DNA from: Blastocatellia bacterium
Lineage (GTDB): Bacteria > Acidobacteriota > Blastocatellia > Chloracidobacteriales > JADJPF01
Direction: 5' to 3'
Length of the DNA stretch: 64,000 nucleotides
NCBI GenBank assembly: GCA_016713405.1
Contig: JADJPF010000001.1
Coordinates: forward strand, 310,001 to 374,000
The number at the start of each line of letters is the position of its first letter. Position 1 is the first letter of the stretch. Below are positions 1 through 9,411 of the stretch, piece after piece. The position numbers were made by a program, and so were the translations under genes. A model generated the notes under the pieces. The model was not told the origin of the DNA. It searched no databases and saw nothing but the letters and a program-made list of their open reading frames with translations.

Positions 1-106
1 CTAAATTTTCTTTTTCTGAAGCTAAATACCAAGGAATTAATTCCTTGATTAACTCATCTTCATTATCTTGTTCTTCAGCCATTTTTTTAGGTAAAAAAGG
101 TAGCAT
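1..106 (-). CDS. 5' end of an unidentified protein, cut by the window edge
   Basis: An open frame of 35 codons starts at an ATG on the minus strand (complement of 104-106) and runs off the left edge without a stop. The visible N-terminus starts MLPFLPKKMAEEQDNEDE and is followed by an amphipathic, acidic stretch. A second in-frame ATG lies at codon 9 and could be the true start. Too little is present to assign a family. Nothing in its neighbourhood explains its role. Confidence 0.5.
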   Translation of the reverse strand, partial: MLPFLPKKMAEEQDNEDELIKELIPWYLASEKENL

Positions 107-845
107 TGATTACTTTCTCTAATACTGACTAAATACAGCGTAAACAAAGTAACTTAATATTTTTAAGTCTAAAGCCCCAACAGGGATGTGCATAGTCTTT
201 TAATCTTGAGAAAAAACTTTGTTGCTTCTACAGGGCTTAGGATCAAAATACTAACACTTTTTATATTACGTCATACTAATACTATTATAGTAGGGTAGTT
301 TCCTTATAATACTTACTTAGTTAAATAGTAACTAACCCTATTATTTTTAACTTTTATTTGTTGTTAGTGTTGCGATTGTAGGACAACACTAAACAGCAGT
401 CAAACCTATTTGCTAGTCATTTATTAAAATTTCAATAAACACCCTTAAAATATAACAAAAATTCCTAACACATTATTTTTCTGATATTTGCTTTATCAAT
501 AATATAAAAAATAGTTAATTATTTACGATGTAAAATTATATTAATATTATTCAGAAAGATATTAATAAATAATGAATTTTTGTCACGTTATACTATATAA
601 CTATAACTAATTACAATATGTTACTAGACTTATGATTGATCGCTAGTAAAAGATCTTGTTAATTTATTGTAATCAAAAAAGTAATAAGTATTATCTTGAA
701 AAGTAGATCAATAAATGTAATATACTATTTATAGTAGTAGTAAATAATTTCACCACTACTAATATTGCTAGTCGTGTCACTAACTAATAGTTAATTAATC
801 AACCAACTTAAATCAATCTGGTTAACGAAAAATAAAGGAGAATTT
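107..845. other. Long AT-rich intergenic region without a gene
   Basis: This stretch of about 740 bases has no open frame that looks coding. It holds small inverted repeats. One pairs ttagtgttg (364-372) with caacactaa (384-392). Another pairs tagtagt (735-741) with actacta (755-761), about 85 bases upstream of the secreted-protein gene at 846. The minus-strand fragment at the edge and the plus-strand gene at 846 are divergent, so promoters for both should lie here. I could not pick a convincing -35/-10 pair. Confidence 0.5.
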
Positions 846-1661
846 ATGAAAAAGATTTATTTCTTAATGGTATTTTTTGCAATTTGTGGTTACGTATTAA
901 GCAGTAGTGTAGATAATGGTAGAACTAGTGCTGATAATCAATGTGAAGTAAGCTTTCATTTTGATGGACTACAAGCAATTGCTTTTGGTGATAGTAAACG
1001 TGTTAGTGATGGGATTTTGGATGTTCATCATCACACACCTAATATTGAGATTAAACAAGTTAAACAAGGTAAAGAAACTACTCTTTATAATATTAGGGCT
1101 AATGAACTAAAAGGAAAAGCTTTAACTATCAATGTGCCTAACAACCAATTGCAACCTATTAGATATTATTCCCCAGATATGAACAAAGACGTACAAGACT
1201 TTCGTTGGTGTTTAGATATTGAAAATGATTTGTTTCAAAAGCAGCTTTATTTAAGAGAAGATAAGCTATTTTGCAAGATTCATTTTCAAGTAGGGGAATT
1301 TTTTACTAATCAGTTAACAGATGATAAATACAAGTTTGTTGCAGGCAGCAAGCTACATTCATTTAATCGTCGTATTGGTGAACCTGCGGCAAGAGTGCAA
1401 CTAGGTATTGGTAAGAATCTAGTTATTAATGGTTTAGATAAAGCCATTAGTTTGGCTTATGTTACTGGGGTTAGTTACAGGGTAAATATTACTAATTTAC
1501 CACCTAAAGATATGATGAATATGGATCATTTTGCTTTTTATTATGATGTAGTTAAAACACCTACTACTCAATTTATGCCAGTAGCTAGTAAAAAAGTTGC
1601 TTTTGGGCCTAGACCTTATATTTGTGGTGCAGCGATTTTTGGTAAATCATCAATAAACTAG
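846..1661 (+). CDS. Secreted protein of unknown function
   Basis: A 271-residue protein with an N-terminal signal-peptide-like segment (charged MKK, then a hydrophobic stretch to about residue 20), so export is inferred. The ATG is supported by AAAGGAG seven bases upstream. The mature part has no motif I recognise. It is polar with several aromatic patches, and has a few Cys residues that could form disulfides. It is flanked by a long AT-rich gap and is probably monocistronic. It converges with the zinc-finger/TPR gene, whose stop lies three bases away. A beta-rich periplasmic or surface protein is plausible but unproven. Confidence 0.75.
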   Translation: MKKIYFLMVFFAICGYVLSSSVDNGRTSADNQCEVSFHFDGLQAIAFGDSKRVSDGILDVHHHTPNIEIKQVKQGKETTLYNIRANELKGKALTINVPNNQLQPIRYYSPDMNKDVQDFRWCLDIENDLFQKQLYLREDKLFCKIHFQVGEFFTNQLTDDKYKFVAGSKLHSFNRRIGEPAARVQLGIGKNLVINGLDKAISLAYVTGVSYRVNITNLPPKDMMNMDHFAFYYDVVKTPTTQFMPVASKKVAFGPRPYICGAAIFGKSSIN

Positions 1662-1663
1662 TC

Positions 1664-3481
1664 TTATTGGTTATTAGGATTGTATTTGCTGGGCAAGAAA
1701 GAAAGTAAAAAATTAGCATTTTCTTTTTTGCTTTCAGCCATACTTTGATGGGTTTTAGCAATAGCAAAATGTTCTTGTGCTTGTGCCTCTTTACCAGATT
1801 TTTCTAGTGCTATTGCTAGCCCCCGTTCTAATTGGGATATTTCTAAATCATTGTTGATTTTTAAATCCTTAATAATAGTCAAAGTTTCTTGATAAAGCTT
1901 AGTTGCTGTTTGTAAATCTCCTTGGTTTAGTTTGGTTTTTGCTTCATAGCCCAAGGTTATTGATAAAATTGCTAGTCTTGTATCTGTTTGCTCAATATTG
2001 TTAGCAGCTAGTTTTGCTTTTAAGTAAAAATCTTCTGCTTGTGAAAATTGATTAGATTCAGACAGAGTTAACCCCATAAATGTATATGACATTACTAGTA
2101 AATGGGGCTTTTTATGTTCTTCAGATAGCGTAATGGCTTGATTTAAATAGGTTTTAGATAATTCATCAAATTTATTATTAAAAGCCGCTACACCTGCCAT
2201 TTGTAGCAAAGAAACTGTATAGTCAACATTATAACTTTTAGCATTAGCTAACACATCTTGAGCTACTTTTAAGGCTTGTTCGTTATCATCATTTTTTAAG
2301 TAAATTCCTGCTAGCGTCATACTAGAGCTAACAAAAAGCTCTGTTATCTCTAATTTTTTTCCAAGCTCTATTGTTTTATTAAATAGGTCTTGTGCTAGAG
2401 AAAAATCTGGAATTTCTACCAAACGCTTTGCTTGCCAAAGTGTAAAATAGCTTTCCAACATTAAATAATTGTTTTTTTGAGCAAAACTTAACCCTTCATT
2501 TATAGTAGTCTCCGCCTCATCATACTTAAAAGTTTTGACCTTTATTCTTGCTATTAAGATTTTTGCTTTGTGAGCATCAATTAAATCTCCATAAGAAGTA
2601 AAACTTTGAGCTATTTTTTCTAATTCCACTAAATTCTTATCATAATTATCATTAATAGGTTGTTCGGTTAGGGAAGATAACTTTTTGCGATTTTCAGCTA
2701 GTATTTTTATTGCTGAGTCAGGAACACTTTTATAATACTTAACCAAATCTATACCATAATTATCTTCATAGCGTAGTTTTATATCTTTAGCTATTATTTG
2801 AGCTTTTTCAGAAGATTCTTTATTGTTTGCCTTCAAATACTCATCAATAGCACTATCTAGCTGTTGATAAAGATTATTTTCCTTGGCGTTAACTATTAAA
2901 TTTGAGGTTAAATCTGTTGAATTTTTAGCACCAACTTGTTTTGAAAAAGGTAAGTAAGCTTGCAATGCCGGATACTTAATGCCAAGACCTAGTAATATAA
3001 AACTACCTAGCATAAGAAATACTGCCATAGAAGTTGCTAGCATTAAGTAAGAATAAGTGCTTTTTGGGTAAATAGTCTTTTTATTGTATTCATTAGGTTT
3101 ATTTGGTTGTTTAATGTTGTTTGTAGAAGTTTTATTAATATTTTTGATCTTGCTATCGTCAATTTGTTTTTCTTGGATCAAGTTTTTTACATCATTAAAA
3201 ACTTCTTTTTTTACATTGTTAATAAAGTAATAAAAAAGGGGATCTGTTAAACATTTTAGTAATAAGGTCTTTTCGTCAATAGAAATAGGATGTTTAAACT
3301 GTAAAATTTCTTTTACATATGCAAGATTCATTTTACAGTCAATACAGTTTTGTAAGTGTTTGTCTAGTCTATCTTTATGGTCATTGGATAACTCACTTTT
3401 GATATACATTACAAACAAAGGAATATTTTCTGTTGTACAAATTGGTGTAAGAGGCTCTTCTTTACTATTATTTAATTTCAT
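1664..3481 (-). CDS. Membrane protein with anti-sigma-type zinc finger and TPR repeats
   Basis: A 605-residue protein. Residues 20-60 hold a zf-HC2-like motif (His42, Cys46, Cys49), as found in ZAS anti-sigma factors. A hydrophobic segment at about 145-168 predicts one membrane span, so the zinc finger would be cytoplasmic and the C-terminal half periplasmic. Residues 280-580 are helical repeats of TPR type. In Acidobacteriota and related groups this architecture is common in proteins paired with ECF sigma factors, but no sigma gene is adjacent here. A role in sensing envelope state through the TPR region is inference. The gene is preceded by a 226-base AT-rich gap. Confidence 0.7.
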   Translation of the reverse strand: MKLNNSKEEPLTPICTTENIPLFVMYIKSELSNDHKDRLDKHLQNCIDCKMNLAYVKEILQFKHPISIDEKTLLLKCLTDPLFYYFINNVKKEVFNDVKNLIQEKQIDDSKIKNINKTSTNNIKQPNKPNEYNKKTIYPKSTYSYLMLATSMAVFLMLGSFILLGLGIKYPALQAYLPFSKQVGAKNSTDLTSNLIVNAKENNLYQQLDSAIDEYLKANNKESSEKAQIIAKDIKLRYEDNYGIDLVKYYKSVPDSAIKILAENRKKLSSLTEQPINDNYDKNLVELEKIAQSFTSYGDLIDAHKAKILIARIKVKTFKYDEAETTINEGLSFAQKNNYLMLESYFTLWQAKRLVEIPDFSLAQDLFNKTIELGKKLEITELFVSSSMTLAGIYLKNDDNEQALKVAQDVLANAKSYNVDYTVSLLQMAGVAAFNNKFDELSKTYLNQAITLSEEHKKPHLLVMSYTFMGLTLSESNQFSQAEDFYLKAKLAANNIEQTDTRLAILSITLGYEAKTKLNQGDLQTATKLYQETLTIIKDLKINNDLEISQLERGLAIALEKSGKEAQAQEHFAIAKTHQSMAESKKENANFLLSFLPSKYNPNNQ

Positions 3482-3707
3482 AATATTAATCCTTATTACT
3501 TACTTTGTTCTTATTGATAATGATACTAAGTTTAAAATAAAAAGTTAGTATCATTAATGAATTTTTAATGTTTATTAAATAAAACTATTATTCTTAATGA
3601 AATGGCTTACGACTATACCACATGATTATCATTAAACACTACTATTTTTTATGGCCTAGTCTGATAATATTAGGTTATGTTTTAATCTCTGTTTTCTTAC
3701 AGGAAAA

Positions 3708-4094
3708 TTAGCTTTGGGCTATTTGTAAGGTTTTAAGTTTTAATATCAAGGTTGTAACGCTTATACCTACCATTAACAAAATAAGATCTACTGCTAAATA
3801 ATCAACTCTATAGATAGAAAAAATTAAAGACGGCCATAGAAAACAAATTGTAATGATTTTTCCTTTAAGCGGCATACCTCGTTTATCTTTGATATTACTA
3901 ATATAATTGCCTAGGTATTTATGGCTAAGTAGCCAATTATGTAAGGTTTGAGAACCTCTAACATAACAAGCAGAAGCTAGAAGTAAAAATGGGGTTGTTG
4001 GTAAAAGTGGTAGAAATATCCCTAATACAGCAAGCCCTAAAAATATTGTTCCAAATATGTTTAATACAACTCTTATAAACATTTTAAGCTCCAT
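3708..4094 (-). CDS. YbaN/DUF454-family inner-membrane protein
   Basis: A 128-residue hydrophobic protein matching the DUF454 (YbaN) pattern. It has an N-terminal span, then the conserved loop GIFLPLLPTTPFLLLASACY (residues 26-45), a middle polar part with the HNWLLSHKYLG motif, and two further C-terminal membrane segments. Length is normal for the family. Function is unknown family-wide. The gene stands alone, with a gap of about 290 bases to the divergent operon beginning at 4382. Confidence 0.85.
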   Translation of the reverse strand: MELKMFIRVVLNIFGTIFLGLAVLGIFLPLLPTTPFLLLASACYVRGSQTLHNWLLSHKYLGNYISNIKDKRGMPLKGKIITICFLWPSLIFSIYRVDYLAVDLILLMVGISVTTLILKLKTLQIAQS

Positions 4095-4338
4095 AGGATT
4101 TGCAGAAATTTAAGAGAGTTGTTGTAATAATAAAATAACTTGTAAGCTTCAAACAAGATTGCTATAGGTCTTTTGAGCGGTGGTAGTGATATAAATATAA
4201 GGCTGAATGGTTATTGAAAATTTCCTAGAAAACAAGTTGTAGACAAAATGAATTATTCTTTAACATTACATTTTGCACATTACCAAACCCTAGGCTACAA
4301 TTACGTCGTATCTTCGGCAGTCAAAAGTTTAATTTCTA

Positions 4339-4365
4339 CTGACTTAACTTTGTTTACGCTATAAT
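4339..4365 (+). promoter_or_regulatory. Possible promoter with perfect -10 close to the start codon
   Basis: A perfect TATAAT lies at 4360-4365, with CTGACT at 4339-4344 as a weak -35 at short (15-base) spacing. The ATG of the DUF309 gene is only 16 bases after the -10, and no Shine-Dalgarno sequence precedes it. Together these suggest a transcript with a very short or absent leader. The inference rests on hexamer resemblance only. Confidence 0.35.
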
Positions 4366-4381
4366 AAAATAAAAAATTTTA

Positions 4382-4768
4382 ATGAATGAAAAATATAAGC
4401 AACTCTATTTTACAGAATATTTAACAGGAATAGAGCTTTTTAATCAAAGAAAATATTGGGAAGCACATGAGGCTTGGGAAGAAATTTGGAAACACTCTAA
4501 AGGGGATGAAAAGCTTTTTTATCAAGGGTTAATCCAAGCAGCAGCAGCACTACTTCATTATGAGCGAAATAATACACGTGGCGCACATCTTTGTATTAAC
4601 AATGCACTTAAAAAACTAGAAAATCTCCCTACTCCTTATATGTCATTAGAATTACTAGGTTTATGTAAAAGCTTACGAACTTTTCTTGCTGATGTGATAG
4701 AAAACGGCGAAACTATGTTAAGCAGAAATATTGGTTTACCACATCCAATCATTGTTTTAGAGGAGTAA
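4382..4768 (+). CDS. DUF309 domain protein
   Basis: A 128-residue protein carrying the DUF309 helical signature: GIELFNQRKYWEAHEAWEEI near the N-terminus, followed by the GLIQAAAALLHYERNN segment. Length is typical. The family is of unknown function, with conserved His, Glu and Trp residues suggesting a helical bundle. It opens a run of seven same-strand genes with gaps of 5-29 bases, so it is probably the first gene of an operon. The next gene starts six bases after its stop. The start has no visible Shine-Dalgarno sequence and lies just downstream of a TATAAT box. Confidence 0.9.
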   Translation: MNEKYKQLYFTEYLTGIELFNQRKYWEAHEAWEEIWKHSKGDEKLFYQGLIQAAAALLHYERNNTRGAHLCINNALKKLENLPTPYMSLELLGLCKSLRTFLADVIENGETMLSRNIGLPHPIIVLEE

Positions 4769-4774
4769 ATTGCT

Positions 4775-6133
4775 TTGCTATTGCAAAAGCTAGCTAGTCT
4801 TTTAACTGAAGACCAAATTGGCAGTTATCAACATAAATTAAAATATCTTCAGAATAAAACTCTACCAATAGTTTATCCCCATTCTATTGAACAGCTTGCA
4901 GAAGTTTTATTGTTAGCAAATAAGGAAAAATTAATGGTTTTACCAATAGGAGGAGGTACTAAACTAAAAATAGGTAATCCTCCAGCTAAGGCAGATTTTT
5001 TTCTATCTACCAAAAAGCTAAATCAAATCTTAATTCACGAAAGCGCAGACCTTACAACTACTGTTCAAGCTGGAACAACATTTGCTGATTTTCAAAATTG
5101 CTTAAACCAACATAATCAATATTTACCCTTAGATCCACCTTTTGCTAAACAAGCTACAGTTGGAGGAGTTATTGTTACTAATAGCTATGGCCCAACACGC
5201 CTAGCTAATGGAACTATCAAGGATTGGTTAATAGGAATCAAAGTTGTAGGTGCTGATGGATCAATTTCTAAAGCAGGTGGAAAAGTAGTAAAAAACGTTG
5301 CTGGCTATGACTTAATGAAACTCTATACAGGTAGCTTTGGGACGCTAGCTATTATTGTTGAAGCTAGCTTTAAGCTACGACCTAAGCCATTAGATAAAGC
5401 TATTATCTTGGGTGAATTTACTTCTAGTAATTTAGCTGTAGCAATAAATAATCTGTTAAGCAGCCAATTACAACCCATTGCTTTAGAATTACTTAACCAA
5501 CAAATAGCAAAGCTTTATTTTCCTCAAATACAGATAAAAGAAAACCACTCACTTTTAATTGCTCAATTTGCTGGCTCAACAAATGCTATTAAATACCAAC
5601 AAGAAACGCTTTCTACATTTTGGAAAAATTTAACAAAAGAAATTATTACGATATATCAGTCTGATAAAGATTATCTTAGCTGGCAAAAATTGGTAGACTT
5701 TGCAGAAGAGCCAAATATTTTTGGTCAATTTCAAGTTGCTGTATTGCCTTCCCAAGTGTTAGGGCTAGTTAGTGAAATTACTAAAACACTAAATTTAGTA
5801 ACAAAAGATTATTATTTATTAGTTCAACCAGGAAAAGGAACTATTCAGGGATTTTTTGATCAAAATTTTATTAATAATTTTATTATCAATGATTTAGATA
5901 ACTTAGATGAAACTACAGCCTATAAACTAGGCGAGTTAGTTGCAGCACTTAGTCAGATAAGAAATTTTACTGAAAAAATTGGAGGACATTTAATTTTAAT
6001 GGATGATGCTTTTATTGGACTATTAGATACTTGGGGAACACCTCCTGCTAGTGTTATGCTAATGAAAACAATAAAAAACAAATTAGACTCATTAAATATA
6101 CTTAATCCTGGTAGATTTGTTGGAGGAATTTAA
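4775..6133 (+). CDS. glcE: FAD-binding oxidase subunit, glycolate oxidase GlcE-like
   Basis: A 452-residue protein with an FAD_binding_4 (PCMH/VAO-type) domain. Residues 30-170 show LPIGGGTKLKIG, the QATVGGVIVTNSYGPTR stretch and GGKVVKNVAGYDLMKLYTGS, the pattern typical of GlcE. GlcE acts with GlcD (FAD) and GlcF (Fe-S) in oxidising glycolate to glyoxylate. Neither partner is in the window, so an orphan or differently assembled oxidase is possible. Translation starts at TTG with AGGAG nine bases upstream, inside the end of the DUF309 gene. The two are tightly linked. Confidence 0.8.
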   Translation: MLLQKLASLLTEDQIGSYQHKLKYLQNKTLPIVYPHSIEQLAEVLLLANKEKLMVLPIGGGTKLKIGNPPAKADFFLSTKKLNQILIHESADLTTTVQAGTTFADFQNCLNQHNQYLPLDPPFAKQATVGGVIVTNSYGPTRLANGTIKDWLIGIKVVGADGSISKAGGKVVKNVAGYDLMKLYTGSFGTLAIIVEASFKLRPKPLDKAIILGEFTSSNLAVAINNLLSSQLQPIALELLNQQIAKLYFPQIQIKENHSLLIAQFAGSTNAIKYQQETLSTFWKNLTKEIITIYQSDKDYLSWQKLVDFAEEPNIFGQFQVAVLPSQVLGLVSEITKTLNLVTKDYYLLVQPGKGTIQGFFDQNFINNFIINDLDNLDETTAYKLGELVAALSQIRNFTEKIGGHLILMDDAFIGLLDTWGTPPASVMLMKTIKNKLDSLNILNPGRFVGGI

Positions 6134-6138
6134 CCACT

Positions 6139-6627
6139 ATGTTATTAAAACTTATAGTTTTAACTTTATCATTAAGTATTTCTGTTAGTGCTTTAACTTT
6201 ACCTAATTTAGCTAGTACAACTAATAAAATAAGTTCAACAGGTTTTCAGCAAGAAGAATTTAATTATAAGGAGATGCAAAAACAGGCAACAAAGACATCT
6301 TCTGGACTTAAGTATATTGATTTAGTGGAAGGCAAAGGAGCTAGTCCAGCTAGGGGCAAAGTAATAATTATTAAATATACAGTAAGATTAACTAGTGGTA
6401 AAGTAGTAGAAACTTCAGAAGATCGCAGTGAAAATTTTAGTTTTCGTTTAGGGTTAAGACAAGTAATTAAAGGGTTAGAGGAAGGTGTTACAACAATGAA
6501 AGTAGGCGGAAAACGCCGGCTAATTATCCCTCCAGTTTTAGGTTATGGTGAACAGGGAAGTCCCGGTGGAATACCACCTAATACAACACTTATATTTGAT
6601 GTTGAATTGCTTAATATAGAACTTTAG
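6139..6627 (+). CDS. Exported FKBP-type peptidyl-prolyl isomerase
   Basis: A 162-residue protein with an N-terminal hydrophobic signal segment (about residues 1-20) and a C-terminal FKBP domain (about 55-160). FKBP landmarks are the GKVIIIKYTVRLTSGKVVETS strand region, a VIKGLEEGVTTMKVGGKRRL segment, IPPVLGYGEQG and a final TLIFDVELLNIEL strand. It should catalyse cis-trans isomerisation of prolyl bonds in the periplasm. It starts five bases after the glcE-like gene, so it is probably co-transcribed. Single-domain size without a dimerisation region is normal for small FKBPs. Confidence 0.9.
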   Translation: MLLKLIVLTLSLSISVSALTLPNLASTTNKISSTGFQQEEFNYKEMQKQATKTSSGLKYIDLVEGKGASPARGKVIIIKYTVRLTSGKVVETSEDRSENFSFRLGLRQVIKGLEEGVTTMKVGGKRRLIIPPVLGYGEQGSPGGIPPNTTLIFDVELLNIEL

Positions 6628-6649
6628 TTATGAAAACTTAGGATTAATT

Positions 6650-6811
6650 ATGCAATATAGATTTATGGCGTTAGTATTAAAACTACTGGTAATGATTCTA
6701 CATCGAGTTACTTACAGCAATTTCAAAGATGATCCTCAGTGGGAATATTACACAGAAAACTTAAAATATGAAGTAGATAAATTTACTAAAGATAGTGAAG
6801 AAAAAAGTTAA
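6650..6811 (+). CDS. Small 53-residue protein of unknown function
   Basis: A short frame starting at ATG 6650, with AGGA (6640-6643) at good spacing, and ending TAA 6809-6811. The product has a hydrophobic N-terminal half (residues 5-20, LKLLVMILHRV) and an acidic, lysine-rich C-terminal half with two aromatic clusters (QWEYYTENLKYE). It fits cleanly between the FKBP and HD genes with 22- and 24-base gaps in the same direction, which supports a real gene. No family is recognised. Confidence 0.55.
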   Translation: MQYRFMALVLKLLVMILHRVTYSNFKDDPQWEYYTENLKYEVDKFTKDSEEKS

Positions 6812-6835
6812 TAAAAAACTAGTAAATATAAAAAT

Positions 6836-7504
6836 ATGACTAATGTAGAAAATTTCTTTCAACTAGATAGTCAAGGCTTGAACTACTTGCAAATAGTGTG
6901 GAGGGAGTTATTAGCTAATTATGGAATTCAAGAAGAAATTGCCAACAAATATCTTAAAGAAATACTAGAAAAATATTCAGAAAAAAAGCGATTTTATCAT
7001 AATTTAAGTCATATACAAGCTTTGTTAAAATCGGCAGTAAAATTAAAAGATTATTTTCAAGATTATAACTCGGTACGTCTAGCAATTTGGTTTCATGACA
7101 TAATTTACAACACAAAAAAAAGTAGTAATGAAGAAAAAAGTGCAGAACTTGCAGTAAAGGTTTTAACAGAATTAAATATTCCTGTTGCTACCATAAATTT
7201 AGTAGAAAAAATGATAATTGCTACTAAAACCCATAATATCAATGGATTAAATGAAGATGGAAAAATATTTTTAGACCTAGATTTATCAATTTTAGGAGCT
7301 AGTCCAGAAATTTATCAGCAATATCATCAAGCAATTAGAAAAGAATATTCTTGGGTGCCTTGGTTTTTATATCGTCGTAGTCGCAAAAGCATACTTAGTG
7401 GCTTTTTGGCACGAGAACATATCTTTTTTACTAGTGAACTGGCAAAATTAGAGCAGATAGCAAGGCAAAATATTAGTGAAGAAATAGTATTTCTTTCAAA
7501 ATAA
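6836..7504 (+). CDS. HD-domain metal-dependent phosphohydrolase (COG4339 type)
   Basis: A 222-residue protein resembling predicted metal-dependent HD hydrolases. Candidate metal ligands are His55 and His59 in RFYHNLSHI, and the His87-Asp88 doublet in AIWFHDIIYN. A further Asp lies in the FLDLDLSILG segment near residue 148. Such proteins are expected to hydrolyse phosphate esters, but substrates are unknown. It sits in the middle of the 4.4-9.1 kb operon-like run. Start ATG 6836 has only weak upstream purine content. Confidence 0.85.
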   Translation: MTNVENFFQLDSQGLNYLQIVWRELLANYGIQEEIANKYLKEILEKYSEKKRFYHNLSHIQALLKSAVKLKDYFQDYNSVRLAIWFHDIIYNTKKSSNEEKSAELAVKVLTELNIPVATINLVEKMIIATKTHNINGLNEDGKIFLDLDLSILGASPEIYQQYHQAIRKEYSWVPWFLYRRSRKSILSGFLAREHIFFTSELAKLEQIARQNISEEIVFLSK

Positions 7505-7533
7505 AGTAAAAATTATTAAGGACTTTTAAATGT

Positions 7534-8691
7534 ATGACAAAAGATACTTTGCGTTTAGAGACAAAAATTATTCATGCTGGTGAGCCAGAACCTAGAATTG
7601 ATGGCGCGGTAAGTATGCCAATTTTTCAAACAGCTATGTTTGAATATGAAGGAGAAAATAGCTACCACGATATTAGATATATAAGACTTAATAATTCACC
7701 AAATCACATTGCAGTGAGCAAAAAAATTGCTGCATTAGAAAATGGTGAAGCCGCTCAAGTGGCTGCTAGTGGTATGGCTGCAATTACTACTGCACTTTTA
7801 GCTGTATTAAAAGCAGGTGATCATCTTTTAGCTCAAAATTGTCTCTATGGTGGAACACATGACTTTGTTAGTAAAGATTTAGAAAGTTTTGGTATTTCCT
7901 ATGACTTTATTGATGGAACTGATCCCAATAGTTGGGCAGCTAAACTAAAGCCTAATACAAAAGCAATTTATGTAGAATCTATTACTAATCCACTACTACA
8001 AGTAGCAGATCTAAAAGCTATAGTTGAATTTGCTCGTAAAAATAATTTAATTTCCTTAATTGATAATACTTTTGCTTCTCCAGTTAATTTTCAAGCTTCA
8101 GAATTTGGTTTTGATTTAACATTACATAGCTGTACTAAATACTTAAATGGACATTCTGATATAGTTGCTGGTGCTGTTGTGGGTTCAGCCAAGTTAGTAG
8201 AAAAATTTACTCATAAACTTAATCATTTAGGTGGTAGTCTAGACCCACACGCGGCTTATTTGCTTCATAGAGGAATAAAAACTGTTGCTCTAAGAGTTAG
8301 ATGTCAAAATGAGAGTGCATTAAAGATAGCTGAATTTTTAAGTACTCATCCAAAAGTAGCAAAAGTTAATTATCCTGGTTTAGAAACACACCCAGAACAC
8401 AAACGAGCAAGAGAACTTTTTGATGGTTTTGGTGGGATGATAAGCTTTGAATTAAAAGGTGATCAGGCAACAACATTAAACTTTATTAAAAACTTAACAA
8501 TCCCTCTTAAAGCTCCAAGTTTAGGCGGGGTAGAAACTTTAATAAGCCAACCTGCTTTTACTTCTCATGCTGGAATAGCGCAAAACGAACGTGAAAAAAT
8601 AGGAATTACTAATACATTAATTCGCCTCTCTGTTGGTATTGAAGCAACTGAAGATTTAATTGCAGATTTTGAGCAAGCTTTAGCTAAGTAA
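7534..8691 (+). CDS. PLP-dependent trans-sulfuration enzyme (Cys/Met metabolism family)
   Basis: A 385-residue fold-type I PLP enzyme of the Cys_Met_Meta_PP family. The PLP lysine is Lys202 in LHSCTKYLNGHSD. Other landmarks are AASGMAAITTALLA (about 78-91), the YGGTHDF phosphate-binding region, VESITNPLLQVADL, DNTFASPVNFQ and the C-terminal SLGGVETLISQPA motif. Members include cystathionine gamma-lyase, cystathionine gamma-synthase, methionine gamma-lyase and O-acylhomoserine sulfhydrylases. The sequence alone does not settle which. A lyase acting on sulfur amino acids is most likely. It is linked to the DCC-family gene 14 bases downstream. Confidence 0.9.
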   Translation: MTKDTLRLETKIIHAGEPEPRIDGAVSMPIFQTAMFEYEGENSYHDIRYIRLNNSPNHIAVSKKIAALENGEAAQVAASGMAAITTALLAVLKAGDHLLAQNCLYGGTHDFVSKDLESFGISYDFIDGTDPNSWAAKLKPNTKAIYVESITNPLLQVADLKAIVEFARKNNLISLIDNTFASPVNFQASEFGFDLTLHSCTKYLNGHSDIVAGAVVGSAKLVEKFTHKLNHLGGSLDPHAAYLLHRGIKTVALRVRCQNESALKIAEFLSTHPKVAKVNYPGLETHPEHKRARELFDGFGGMISFELKGDQATTLNFIKNLTIPLKAPSLGGVETLISQPAFTSHAGIAQNEREKIGITNTLIRLSVGIEATEDLIADFEQALAK

Positions 8692-8705
8692 CATTTGGTA
8701 ACTTT

Positions 8706-9134
8706 ATGGTTGATAAAGATAATTCACCTGTAATGCTTTATGATGGTGTTTGTGGTTTTTGTAACCAAACAGTACAAACAATCATTAAGATAGATAAAAA
8801 GGGAAAAATACTCTTTGCACCCTTACAAAGTGAATTTGGTAAAGCAGTTATGCTACGTCATCCAGAACTGGTTCAAATAGATTCAGTTATCTTACTAGAA
8901 CGACTTTCCGATAACTCAGAGCGAATATTAGTTCGCTCTGAAGCTATAATTACAATAGCAAAACACATTGGAGGAATTTGGCAACTTGCTCAATTAACTA
9001 GTATAGTTCCTAGAGCATTAAGAGATTTTTTTTATGATCTATTTGCTAAGAATCGCTATAAAGTTTTTGGCAAATATGACAGTTGTATGATACCTACCCC
9101 AGAAATTCGCGCTCGGTTTATAGATATGGCTTAA
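8706..9134 (+). CDS. DCC-family thiol-disulfide oxidoreductase-like protein (DUF393)
   Basis: A 142-residue protein with the family motif YDGVCGFCN, giving a CxxC pair at Cys16 and Cys19. This is followed by the conserved FAPLQSEFG segment and RSEAIITIAKHIGG. Length matches YuxK/DCC proteins. They have a thioredoxin-like fold and are predicted redox enzymes of unknown partner. It is the last gene of the co-directional run starting at 4382. Proximity to a sulfur amino-acid enzyme is suggestive only. Confidence 0.9.
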   Translation: MVDKDNSPVMLYDGVCGFCNQTVQTIIKIDKKGKILFAPLQSEFGKAVMLRHPELVQIDSVILLERLSDNSERILVRSEAIITIAKHIGGIWQLAQLTSIVPRALRDFFYDLFAKNRYKVFGKYDSCMIPTPEIRARFIDMA

Positions 9135-9411
9135 ATAATTAATGAAGTAATTTTTTAGTTGTATGCAAATAAGAAAGATAGTTTATTTTTAGTAGGTGAT
9201 ATTTTAGGAATAATAGGTTAATTAAATAGGTTGTTCTTCCAGTTTTTCTAATGGAAATAAACTAATAGTCTTAATGTTAAATGGAATATAGATAGTAAAA
9301 TTATATTTTGCTAGTAAACTAAAATTATTTCTGGCTAATTTTCAAAAATTTTGCTAATTAATAAACAGACTTAAGCTTTTAATTTGTTGGAAAATAGGGA
9401 GTTTTCCTAAA

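Noticed and set aside
7505..7533. SAM riboswitch in front of the trans-sulfuration gene
   Set aside because: Only 29 bases separate it from the preceding gene and no aptamer motif is present.
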